This document shows, piece after piece, positions 25,693 to 33,923 of a stretch of 64,000 bases of DNA. A program made the position numbers and the translations under genes. Source of the stretch: Victivallaceae bacterium (lineage in GTDB: Bacteria; Verrucomicrobiota; Lentisphaeria; Victivallales; Victivallaceae); contig JAKIUY010000004.1 of NCBI GenBank assembly GCA_021647315.1, positions 22,685 to 86,684 on the forward strand. Direction: 5' to 3'. Each line of letters begins with the position of its first letter. Position 1 is the stretch's first letter. A model generated the notes under the pieces. The model worked only from the letters and a program-made list of their open reading frames with translations, did not search any database and was not told the DNA's origin.

Positions 25693-25828
25693 CGTAGGTT
25701 AAAACCTACGGCTATTATTGTAAACCCCTGCCGGGTTATATTTTTTTGCCCAACGGGCGATACAGCAATAGCCACGGGTTTTAACCCGTGGTAAATATCA
25801 TCATATTTAACAACCCCGAATGGGGTTG
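25693..25828. repeat. Cluster of distinct palindromic hairpins
   Basis: In order: CGTAGGTTAAAACCTACG (25693-25710), AACCCCTGCCGGGTT (about 25722-25737), GCCCAACGGGC (about 25748-25758), CCACGGGTTTTAACCCGTGG (25772-25791) and CAACCCCGAATGGGGTTG (25811-25828). Spacers are AT-rich and repeat (GGCTATTATTGT, GATACAGCAATAGCC). A similar cluster lies at 38685-38820. Confidence 0.8.
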
Positions 25829-25914
25829 CACAATAACCTATGAGTCGAAATGCAGTGCACTTCGCACATTAACAAAATATGAATGTTGGTCTTTTCACTT
25901 CAACTTTACTATGG

Positions 25915-26907
25915 TTACCTGCCCAATCTTGCTTTTAATAATTGTTTGAGTTCTTCGAAATCACCACCATGCTCCGCGCTGATCGGAATAAGTTCCCATT
26001 GGCCGTCAAGTTCATGCTCAAGCAGTTCAAAATTTTCCGCACTTTCGGGTAGATCCATTTTATTAGCCAATACTATGGCTGGACGCTTAGAGAGTCCTTT
26101 CATATAGAGTTCCAGCTCATTGCGCAAGTTATGAAAATCTTCCCATGGAGTTCGGCCATCAACACCGGCCATATCAAGCACATAAGCCAGAATACTGGTA
26201 CGTTCGATATGCCGCAGGAATTCATGACCGAGACCAATATTTTCATGGGCGCCATCAATCAAGCCCGGAATATCCGCAACAGAAACCCGGGTAAAATCAG
26301 GAAAGTCGATAACTCCGACGACAGGATGCAACGTAGTGAAAGGATATGGAGCAACCTTGGGTCTGGCATGCGACAGAGCTCGGAGCAGGGTGGACTTACC
26401 GGCATTGGGAAACCCAACCAGACCGATGTCAGCAATAGTTTTCAGTTCCAGAAAGACATTGAGTTCTTCACCCGAATAACCAGCTTCGCAATCCATCGGT
26501 GCCCGATTAGTACTGGTAGCAAAACGCGGATTACCTTTTCCACCCTTGCCGCCATGAGCAATAATAAATTCCATATCCTGCTCATCCATATCAACAATAA
26601 ATTCTCCAGTGTCAGCATTGGTGACAATTGTTCCAATCGGAATATTCAGGTAAATATTATCAGCTCGGCGGCCATGAAGGGTTTTACCTTTACCATGCGG
26701 ACCACGGGGAGCTTTAAAATGGCGATTATAAATCAACGTAACCAAACTCTGTTCACCAGTAACAGCACGCAGAATAACATCTCCACCACCGCCACCGTCA
26801 CCGCCGTCAGGTCCACCTTTAGGAACATATTTTTCCCGGCGAAAACTGCAACAGCCATCACCGCCATCGCCACCTTTAACCATTATTTTTGCTTTATCTA
26901 CAAACAT
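25915..26907 (-). CDS. obgE: Obg/CgtA GTPase
   Basis: 330 residues: the glycine-rich Obg fold (about 1-158, GGDGGDGCCSFRREKYVPKG) and a G domain with GFPNAGKSTLL (G1, about 166), DIPGLIDGAH (G3) and NKMDLP (G4). No C-terminal OCT domain, which is common. Acts in large-subunit ribosome assembly and stress control. It follows rpmA on the same strand, the widely conserved order, with only a terminator and a REP pair between. Confidence 0.96.
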   Translation of the reverse strand: MFVDKAKIMVKGGDGGDGCCSFRREKYVPKGGPDGGDGGGGGDVILRAVTGEQSLVTLIYNRHFKAPRGPHGKGKTLHGRRADNIYLNIPIGTIVTNADTGEFIVDMDEQDMEFIIAHGGKGGKGNPRFATSTNRAPMDCEAGYSGEELNVFLELKTIADIGLVGFPNAGKSTLLRALSHARPKVAPYPFTTLHPVVGVIDFPDFTRVSVADIPGLIDGAHENIGLGHEFLRHIERTSILAYVLDMAGVDGRTPWEDFHNLRNELELYMKGLSKRPAIVLANKMDLPESAENFELLEHELDGQWELIPISAEHGGDFEELKQLLKARLGR

Positions 26908-26917
26908 ATTTACCTAT

Positions 26918-26987
26918 GTATGGGCGAACAGCCGTTCGCCCATACGATTATTTATCCATGTACGGGCGAACGGCTGTTCGCTCCTAC
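26918..26987. repeat. Pair of REP-like palindromes (GGGCGAAC/GTTCGCCC)
   Basis: GTATGGGCGAACAGCC...TAC at 26918-26945 and a second copy GTACGGGCGAACGGCT...TAC at 26960-26987. Near-perfect palindromes of 28 bp, 14 bp apart, between rpmA and obg. The form is typical of RAYT-mobilised REP units. Confidence 0.8.
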
Positions 26988-27004
26988 AAATTTAATTTAT
27001 ATAT

Positions 27005-27032
27005 AAAAAAACCCGGCAAAACCGGGTTTTTT
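27005..27032 (-). terminator. Rho-independent terminator after rpmA
   Basis: AAAAAACCCGG / CCGGGTTTTTT around a CAAAA loop, with T runs on both strands; lies 25 bp past the rpmA stop codon. Confidence 0.88.
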
Positions 27033-27056
27033 ATTTAATCACCTGCAAATCGACTA

Positions 27057-27308
27057 TTATGCCGATACAGGAATGATATTGACGCAACGTTTGCTTTTAT
27101 TAAATTCAACCGTACCGTCTTTAAGAGCAAACAGAGTAAAATCTCTACCGCAACCTACATTTTTTCCCGGATGGAATTTAGTCCCACGCTGACGGATAAT
27201 AATACTTCCAGCTGTAACCAATTCGCCACCGTATGCTTTAACTCCAAGCATTTTCGGATTACTGTCACGTCCGTTCCTGCTGCTTGACTGACCTTTCTTA
27301 TGTGCCAT
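27057..27308 (-). CDS. rpmA: 50S ribosomal protein L27
   Basis: 83 residues beginning [20 protein letters not shown], the standard bacterial L27 N-terminus that reaches the peptidyl-transferase centre; no N-terminal extension requiring cleavage. AGGAGACACT precedes the ATG. It is followed by obg as usual, but rplU (L21), normally immediately upstream, is absent: the 230 bp before the gene hold only repeats and then ispG. Confidence 0.97.
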   Translation of the reverse strand: MAHKKGQSSSRNGRDSNPKMLGVKAYGGELVTAGSIIIRQRGTKFHPGKNVGCGRDFTLFALKDGTVEFNKSKRCVNIIPVSA

Positions 27309-27440
27309 GATAGTGTCTCCTAAAAAACATTTTATTTAAAATAATTGTAAATAATTCTTATAATACCAAAATCAGAAACGTTAATATAGTATCAACAGCA
27401 TAAAACGCAAATAAAATCAGTAAAAAATCAGCAAGATTCT

Positions 27441-27513
27441 ACAGACGTTCGTCTGGCTTATACTGCTTCAAACTCCGCGACTACGTCGCTACGGAAGCAG
27501 AAAAAGCAAATTA
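27441..27513. repeat. Two-copy hairpin repeat, copy 2
   Basis: Matches 23582-23655: CAGACGTTCGTCTG hairpin, GACTACGTCGC core, AGCAGAAAAAGCAAATTA end. The associated TCAAGTGCCTAAAA segment at 27541-27554 forms the last codons and stop of ispG. Confidence 0.75.
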
Positions 27514-27540
27514 TGTCGAAAGTTTTGTACATGTTAGACT

Positions 27541-28629
27541 TCAAGTGCCTAAAAGCAGTCTTTCCAACTCTTCAAAGGCTTCAGCTTCAGAGTAAACCCC
27601 GATTTTTTTGCCATGCCTGAACAATATTACGTTTTCTTTGCCACCGGCAATGCCAATATCGGCATCCTGCGCTTCTCCCGGACCATTAACAATACAACCC
27701 ATAACCGCGATTTTTTTCATGTTGATAATATGACCGTCAGTCTTCAACTGTTCAACCAAACCCTCGACCTTTTCCGCCAAGCTGATTAAATCTATTTCGG
27801 TTCTGCCACAGGTCGGACATGAGACAATTTCCGGATATGCCTGACGTATTCCAGCACACTCCAGAATGGTTTTCGCCAGCTTGACCTCTTCGATCGGTGC
27901 TGCCGTTAAGCTTACACGCAACGTATCCCCTAACCCATCAAGCAAAAGTGCACCAATCCCCACTGCTGATTTAATGGTACCGCGCTTTAATGTTCCCGCT
28001 TCAGTAATCCCAATATGCAGTGGATAGTCGCTTAACTGGGCAAATTTACGATAAGCCTGCAAGGTTACCGGTACATCAGAAGCTTTCAAGGATACTTTTA
28101 TGGCATTAAACCCATAGTTTTCCAGAATATTACACTGCTCCAAAACGCTTTCAACCAATGACTCCGCCAGGGCATCAGCATGGGACATCCCATTTGCCAG
28201 CTTAGATTCCAGTAAATCTTGAGGTAAACTGCCGGAATTAGCGCCAACCCGGATAGGAATGCCGGCTTCACCAGCGCACTCCGCCACCTTGGCAATTTTA
28301 GTTTGATCACCAATATTGCCGGGATTGAGTCGCAAACCATGAACACCGGCCGCAATTGCACCGAGCGCAAGTCGGTAATCGAAGTGAATGTCTGCCAGGA
28401 CCGGTATCGGAGATTGGGCGATAATTTCCGGTAGGACGGCAACTGCGATCATATCCGGTACAGCAACGCGAATGATTTGACAACCGACACTGAAGAGTTC
28501 TTCGATCTGCTGTAAAGTTGCATCTGCATCACGAGTATCGGTATTGGTCATTGATTGAATCGATACCGGTGCCCCGCCACCAATCAAAATATTGCCAACT
28601 GTTATCTGTCGCCGTTGCTTGTAAGTCAT
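27541..28629 (-). CDS. ispG: 4-hydroxy-3-methylbut-2-enyl diphosphate synthase (IspG/GcpE)
   Basis: Penultimate step of the MEP isoprenoid pathway, converting MEcPP to HMBPP with a [4Fe-4S] cluster. 362 residues with the TIM-barrel start VSIQSMTNTDTRDADAT and the cluster cysteines in SCPTCGRTEID and MGCIVNGPGEA. AAGGAG stands nine bases before the ATG. It follows rseP on the same strand after 140 bp. The last codons (LLGT-stop) lie in a dispersed repeat, so the C-terminus seems to have been remodelled by repeat insertion. Confidence 0.96.
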   Translation of the reverse strand: MTYKQRRQITVGNILIGGGAPVSIQSMTNTDTRDADATLQQIEELFSVGCQIIRVAVPDMIAVAVLPEIIAQSPIPVLADIHFDYRLALGAIAAGVHGLRLNPGNIGDQTKIAKVAECAGEAGIPIRVGANSGSLPQDLLESKLANGMSHADALAESLVESVLEQCNILENYGFNAIKVSLKASDVPVTLQAYRKFAQLSDYPLHIGITEAGTLKRGTIKSAVGIGALLLDGLGDTLRVSLTAAPIEEVKLAKTILECAGIRQAYPEIVSCPTCGRTEIDLISLAEKVEGLVEQLKTDGHIINMKKIAVMGCIVNGPGEAQDADIGIAGGKENVILFRHGKKIGVYSEAEAFEELERLLLGT

Positions 28630-28773
28630 CGGTGATTACTCCTTGACTGCTGGCGGTGATTATAGAGTCTTTCAGTGAAACCACCATGTTTAGGAATTAG
28701 GTTATTTGCCATAATTACTCCTAATTGTAAAAAACGGATACCCCGTCCGTGTCTGTCAGTGTCCGTCAGAGTC

Positions 28774-30558
28774 CTACTTTTTACTTTTCAGGGGTTCTAC
28801 TTTTTCTGCTGGCTTTATAGCTTTTTCAGTGGTTTCCTGCGTCTGCTCAACATTTGAAAACTCCCAGTTTTCAGCCTTTTCCGTTGTGGCCTCTTTTAAC
28901 CCCATAAAACGCAGAATATCATAAAATGTGACATAAACCATCAGGCTGACCAGCAATGCAACAAAAATAATATTAAGAAATTCAATACTCTTCTTATGCA
29001 ACGGGCGACGAGTAATCATCTCAATTCCAGCTACCGTGATATGCCCACCATCCAATACCGGCAGTGGCAGCAGATTAAAAATAGCCAAAGCAAATGAAAT
29101 CAGCACGATAAAGAAGATCCCATGACGTAAAGTACCACGATAGATTGACAGATAAATGGTTCTTCCCATACCTATCGGACCACTGAGATTGCTCGGTTTT
29201 ATGGTACTGCCATACTTAGAAACTCCAGTTTTATTCATCACCCAGAATGCAATACTGCGCAAAGACTTATAGCTCAGGTCAATAACTCTGACAAACTGTT
29301 GAATAGGCGTTGGATAATCCATCGCCGACAGCTGAGTTTTAATGGTATAAAACTCGATTTTCTTTGCTTGCAGTTCAATCTCCAGTGTTTTATCGCCACG
29401 TTTAATAGTCAACGGGAAGCGTTTCCCGCTGTTCTTAGCTTTATTAAGCTGTTCAATGAACAATTTAATATTTTCAAAACTTTTACCATCAATTTTTTCG
29501 ATAACATCGCCTGATTTCAATCCTGCCATCGCTGCTGGATAACCAGGATTTACTCCACTAACTGTAATTGGCAAAACAGGATTATAACTAACTCCAATCA
29601 GATAAATATTACTGTCTTTTTCAGGAATACTTGTATCAATAATTGGCGTGACATCCAAAGTAATATTTTCTCCTTTGCGTAATACAGTCATCTTAATCGG
29701 TTTACCGTCACAATTATTGAGTAACATATAAAATGAAGCAAAATTATAAATCTTCACACTATTCATTGAAACTAAAACATCACCATTTCTCACTCCAGCT
29801 TGCCGGGCCGGCCCCTCGGGATCAGGATAAAAAATTATTGGAATACGTGGAAGGAAGAATGGATAGGCAATTTTTTCCCGTCTCAGTGCTCCCGGTGCAT
29901 TAGGATTCTCCTTGGCAACATAGCTAATATCAAATTCCTTGCCGTTTCGATCAACTTTCAGATCAACTTCACCTATTGTAAAGATAATCTGCTGAACAAA
30001 ATCTTCCCAAGTACAGTAAAAACTGCTACCGTCAATTTTAACTATCTTATCCCCTGCCCTGAGTCCAGCCTTGAATTCAGGACTGGTTTTATCGATGGCC
30101 TCAACCACAATTGCCCGCATTTTCGGGGTGCGTTGCGGCACTCCGTAAACCCAGATAACACAACCGAGCGCCAAGCCAAAAAGAATATTGAAAAACGGAC
30201 CGGCAAATGCGGTAATCATTCGATCCAGCGGCTTAGCCTGTTCCAATTCTTTACCATCTTCAGTCGTTATCTTATCCTGTGTAGTATCAATCTGGGGTAA
30301 ATCAACATAGCCGCCAAACGGGAGCCAGCCAATGCGATAATCAATGCCGTTAACGGTTTTACTCCAAGCTTTTTTAAAGCCGAGAGAAAATGCGACAATA
30401 TGTAAGCCACGCCATTTAGCTGCCAGAAAATGACCAAGTTCGTGAATAAAAACACAAAACCCGCCGAAAAACAGCATAAAAAGCGTCGCCAATATACCTA
30501 AAATAATCTTATTTTCCAATAAACTTTCCAAAATTAACTCCGTTGTTGTTATACCCAA
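28774..30558 (-). CDS. rseP: RseP-type site-2 intramembrane zinc metalloprotease
   Basis: 594 residues. HELGH at 39-43 in the first membrane segment is the HExxH zinc site, and LPLPVLDGGHI near residue 510 gives the LDG third ligand. Two to three PDZ-like regions (KAGLRAGDKIVKIDG, MAGLKSGDVIEKIDG) lie between. It is about 140 residues longer than E. coli RseP, through extra PDZ-region sequence and a Glu/Lys/Thr-rich hydrophilic tail (about 555-594). Cuts membrane-bound anti-sigma factors or remnant signal peptides. A degenerate GTCCGT/GTCAGT repeat lies just past its stop (about 28740-28772). Confidence 0.94.
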   Translation of the reverse strand: MGITTTELILESLLENKIILGILATLFMLFFGGFCVFIHELGHFLAAKWRGLHIVAFSLGFKKAWSKTVNGIDYRIGWLPFGGYVDLPQIDTTQDKITTEDGKELEQAKPLDRMITAFAGPFFNILFGLALGCVIWVYGVPQRTPKMRAIVVEAIDKTSPEFKAGLRAGDKIVKIDGSSFYCTWEDFVQQIIFTIGEVDLKVDRNGKEFDISYVAKENPNAPGALRREKIAYPFFLPRIPIIFYPDPEGPARQAGVRNGDVLVSMNSVKIYNFASFYMLLNNCDGKPIKMTVLRKGENITLDVTPIIDTSIPEKDSNIYLIGVSYNPVLPITVSGVNPGYPAAMAGLKSGDVIEKIDGKSFENIKLFIEQLNKAKNSGKRFPLTIKRGDKTLEIELQAKKIEFYTIKTQLSAMDYPTPIQQFVRVIDLSYKSLRSIAFWVMNKTGVSKYGSTIKPSNLSGPIGMGRTIYLSIYRGTLRHGIFFIVLISFALAIFNLLPLPVLDGGHITVAGIEMITRRPLHKKSIEFLNIIFVALLVSLMVYVTFYDILRFMGLKEATTEKAENWEFSNVEQTQETTEKAIKPAEKVEPLKSKK

Positions 30559-30567
30559 CTGGTATAT

Positions 30568-30637
30568 ATGAATTATGAATTATGAATTATGAATTATGAA
30601 TTATGAATTATGAATTACGAATTACGAATTATGAGTT
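30568..30637 (-). repeat. Tandem heptamers ATGAATT x7 + ACGAATT x2, running into the carA stop codon
   Basis: Nine consecutive heptamers (30568-30630) and a degenerate tenth that contains the carA stop codon (30629-30631). Lies between carA and rseP. Confidence 0.95.
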
Positions 30638-31786
30638 AGCTATAAGTTCCTTGAATTGATCGAACAGATATGCCGGATCATGCGGTCCCGGTGAGGCTTC
30701 AGGATGATACTGGACCGCAAACATCGGTTCAGTCTTATGTTTAATGCCTTCAGTCGTATTATCATTCAAATTAATATGGGTCACTTCAAGACAATCAGGC
30801 AATGAATCTTCTCTAATCGCAAAATTATGATTCTGCGAGGTAATCTCAACCGCACCAGTCGCCAAATTTTTCACCGGATGATTACAACCGTGATGACCAA
30901 ATTTAAGTCGGTAACGTTCAGCCCCACAAGCCATCGAAAGAATTTGATGACCGAGACAGATACCCATTATCGGCACTTTGCCGATTAACTCTTTAGCCGC
31001 TTCTACAGCATAGTCGACGGCCGCCGGATCAGCGGGACCATTAGAGAAAAAGACGCCATCAGGTTTCATTGCCAGAACTTCCGCTGCCGGAGTTTGAGCC
31101 GGAACGACAGTCACATCAAATCCCTGCAAGCGCAAGCTACGCAGAATATTCCATTTAATGCCGAAATCATAGGCAACAATATTATATCCTATCTCTGGTA
31201 ACTCATCGGCAATCCCCCAGGTCAAAGTCAACTTACCATCCGGATCCCATTGATAAGTCTCCTTACAACTGACCTTTGAAGCATAATCCTTATTGTCAAG
31301 ACCATCCCACTCCCGAGCTTTGGCAATACCTTCAGCTTCACTCATTTCAGTTGCTGAACAGTGCATATAACCTTTAAGCGTACCGCTGTCACGCAACATA
31401 GTAGTCAGCAACCGAGTCTCAACTCCAGCAATACCGGGAATACCGGCCGCCTTCAGAGTATCCGATAATGATTGTTCAGAACGCCAGTTACTAGGTTCGT
31501 TAATGTTATGAACAATAAAACCGTTCAAAAACAGCTGGCATGACTCCATATCGCCAGCATTGATGCCGTAGCTGCCGATTTCCGGATAGGTCATAGTTAC
31601 GAACTGTCCGGCATAAGAGGGGTCACTGATAATTTCCTGATAACCGCTCAATCCGGTATTAAAAACCACTTCACCTTCACGATCAAGTTCAGCACCAATA
31701 GAATATCCCCGCAAGACTGTTCCATTCTCAAGTGCTAGAAAAGCCTGTTTTTCCCGTTGTTTTTTCCAATCGTATAATTTACTCAT
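30629..31786 (-). CDS. carA: Carbamoyl-phosphate synthase small (glutaminase) subunit
   Basis: Splits glutamine to give ammonia for carbamoyl phosphate, feeding pyrimidines and arginine. 385 residues from the ATG at 31786; four codons upstream a TTG is less likely. N-terminal CarA domain (ENGTVLRGYSIG) and a class I glutaminase with MGICLGHQILSMA (nucleophile Cys) and QYHPEASPGP (His). carB is not next to it; purF lies immediately upstream on the same strand (43 bp), so amidotransferase genes of two nucleotide pathways adjoin. The 3' end merges with a heptamer array. Confidence 0.96.
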   Translation of the reverse strand: MSKLYDWKKQREKQAFLALENGTVLRGYSIGAELDREGEVVFNTGLSGYQEIISDPSYAGQFVTMTYPEIGSYGINAGDMESCQLFLNGFIVHNINEPSNWRSEQSLSDTLKAAGIPGIAGVETRLLTTMLRDSGTLKGYMHCSATEMSEAEGIAKAREWDGLDNKDYASKVSCKETYQWDPDGKLTLTWGIADELPEIGYNIVAYDFGIKWNILRSLRLQGFDVTVVPAQTPAAEVLAMKPDGVFFSNGPADPAAVDYAVEAAKELIGKVPIMGICLGHQILSMACGAERYRLKFGHHGCNHPVKNLATGAVEITSQNHNFAIREDSLPDCLEVTHINLNDNTTEGIKHKTEPMFAVQYHPEASPGPHDPAYLFDQFKELIANS

Positions 31787-31829
31787 ATTATTTCCCAAAG
31801 TTAAGCCCCAATTAAGGGTAATTCATAAT

Positions 31830-33728
31830 TTAGTAGGCCCGTGCATTACTGCCTTCATAATAGTTGATAAAAGATTGATTAACGACACGGACTCCGCCAG
31901 GCGTCGGGTAATCACCGGTAAAATACCAATCGCCGGAATGTTCAGGACAGGCAAGATGCAGTTTATCAACGGTCTGATAAATAAAACTTACTTCAGCCTG
32001 AATACTCTCCGGAGTCAGTAATTCCATAATTTTATTTGAAACCTGTTCATAAGTGAACGGTTCATAAATTTGTTTTGTAACATTATTTTTCTTGGTATCT
32101 GGTAGTTTTATTTGTGCTTTTGCCGCCAGATAAACCTCTTTGATAAGCTGTTCCTGCCCATTTTCTTTCAGGAGCGCGATGGCAGCATCAAATGCAATAA
32201 ACCGACCCATTCTCGCCATATCAATACCGTAACAATCAGGATAGCGAATCTGCGGTGCGGAGGAGACGACAACGATTTTTTTCGGATTAGTACGGTCAAG
32301 AATCCGCAAAATACTTTCGCGCATAGTGGTACCACGGACGATTGAATCATCAATTACCACCAGATTATCACCGGCTCGTACAGCACCATAGGTAATATCA
32401 TAAACGTGAGCCGCAAGTTCGTTACGCTGTGAATCATCTGAAATAAAAGTTCTGAGTTTGGCATCCTTAATCGCGACTTTTTCAGTACGCGGTCTGAACT
32501 TCAAAACTTGGTCAAGTTTTTCAGGCGTAATATCGCTACCGAGTTGTAATATTTTTTCACGTTGCTGTTCAACACAATAATCCTCCAAAGCATCAACCAT
32601 CCCCAGATAACAGGTTTCCGCAGTATTGGGAATATATGAAAATACGGTATTCTCCAAGTCGTAATCGACCTCTTTCAATACATCAGGAACCAGTAAAGCA
32701 CCCAATTTCTTACGCTCAAGATAGATGTCCCGATCGGAGCCGCGAGAAAAATAGATGCGTTCAAATGAACATGATTTCTTTTTAAGCGGTTTGATATACT
32801 GCTCTTCCGAAACTTTACCGTTTTTCCTGATAATCAGAGCATTGCCGGGACCGAGCTCTTTAACCGAGTCTATCGGCACATTAAACGCCGTCTGAATCGG
32901 GGGGCGTTCAGATGTGACCACGACCACTTCATCATCCTGGTAATAGAATGCGGGTCTGATTCCGGCAGGATCGCGAATAACAAAAGCATCCCCGTGGCCG
33001 ATAATGCCGCCAATAACATAACCGCCGTCCCATTTTCGACATGAATGTTTAAGGATTTTCAGAATATCAATTTCCCGGGCAATAGTCGCGCTAATTTCAC
33101 GCCGGTCCGCAATTTTTGTTCTCATACTACGGAACAGCCGGGTATTTTCCTCATCGAGAAAGTGACCGATTTTTTCCAGCATAGTAACAGAATCAGAATA
33201 CTCTTTGGGTTGCTGTCCAAGCTCGACTAAATGATTAAACAGCTCATCAACATTGGTCAGGTTAAAATTACCCGCAACCACCAAACTACGGGTCATCCAG
33301 TTATTTTCTCTGAGAAAAGGATGACAGGCTTCAATACTGTTACGGCCAAAAGTTCCGTAACGTAAATGCCCCAACAACAGCTCACCGAAAAAACGGACAT
33401 TATTTTTAACTTCGGCGGCATCCTTTGCTGCTTCTGGATGCGCTGTTTTAAACTGTTCATATTCACGTCCAACCTGTGCAAAAATATCCTTAATCGGTGT
33501 CGAGCTAACTGAACGTTCACGCGATATATAGTGGTTACCCGGTTCAATATCAAATTTAACTCCGGCAATTCCGGCACCATCCTGACCACGATTATGCTGT
33601 TTTTCCATCAACAGACACAGTTTACTGATGCCATAACTCAGGCTGCCATATTTCTGCTGATAGTATTCCAACGGTTTCAACAGCCTGATCATGGCTATAC
33701 CACATTCATGTTTTATTGCTTCACTCAT
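31830..33728 (-). CDS. purF: Amidophosphoribosyltransferase (glutamine PRPP amidotransferase)
   Basis: First committed step of purine synthesis. MSEAIKHEC places the Ntn nucleophile at Cys9 after a short propeptide, followed by HNRGQDGAGIAG. The phosphoribosyltransferase loop is VVIDDSIVRGTTMRES. At 632 residues it exceeds the roughly 500-residue E. coli enzyme; inserts lie in both domains, and the sequence resembles the long PurF of Bacteroidetes-type bacteria. Cysteines typical of Fe-S-containing PurF were not clearly placed. It precedes carA by 43 bp. Confidence 0.93.
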   Translation of the reverse strand: MSEAIKHECGIAMIRLLKPLEYYQQKYGSLSYGISKLCLLMEKQHNRGQDGAGIAGVKFDIEPGNHYISRERSVSSTPIKDIFAQVGREYEQFKTAHPEAAKDAAEVKNNVRFFGELLLGHLRYGTFGRNSIEACHPFLRENNWMTRSLVVAGNFNLTNVDELFNHLVELGQQPKEYSDSVTMLEKIGHFLDEENTRLFRSMRTKIADRREISATIAREIDILKILKHSCRKWDGGYVIGGIIGHGDAFVIRDPAGIRPAFYYQDDEVVVVTSERPPIQTAFNVPIDSVKELGPGNALIIRKNGKVSEEQYIKPLKKKSCSFERIYFSRGSDRDIYLERKKLGALLVPDVLKEVDYDLENTVFSYIPNTAETCYLGMVDALEDYCVEQQREKILQLGSDITPEKLDQVLKFRPRTEKVAIKDAKLRTFISDDSQRNELAAHVYDITYGAVRAGDNLVVIDDSIVRGTTMRESILRILDRTNPKKIVVVSSAPQIRYPDCYGIDMARMGRFIAFDAAIALLKENGQEQLIKEVYLAAKAQIKLPDTKKNNVTKQIYEPFTYEQVSNKIMELLTPESIQAEVSFIYQTVDKLHLACPEHSGDWYFTGDYPTPGGVRVVNQSFINYYEGSNARAY

Positions 33729-33923
33729 AGATATAATTCATTATTTTATTTGCTGATATTAAGAACTCTATTAAAAATAATTTGACAACTTCAACCATCT
33801 TTCCTGTGCTTTTATATAAAGCCATCAAACATCGTTTATTGCACAAAAAATAATTCAATCTATAATATCCTCTAAAAACTGTCATTATTCAACGCTGTCC
33901 ACAACTTTTTTGCCGATTTTATT

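Noticed and set aside
25683..25775. 31-residue N-terminal extension of the RluA-type enzyme
   Set aside because: Encoded by hairpin repeats; the ATG at 25682 begins the conserved protein.
26131..27006. 291-codon plus-strand ORF opposite obg
   Set aside because: Complete antisense overlap with a clear Obg GTPase and low-complexity Asn/Thr-rich translation; a shadow frame.
29800..30300. 166-codon plus-strand ORF opposite rseP
   Set aside because: Antisense to the conserved membrane protease domain.
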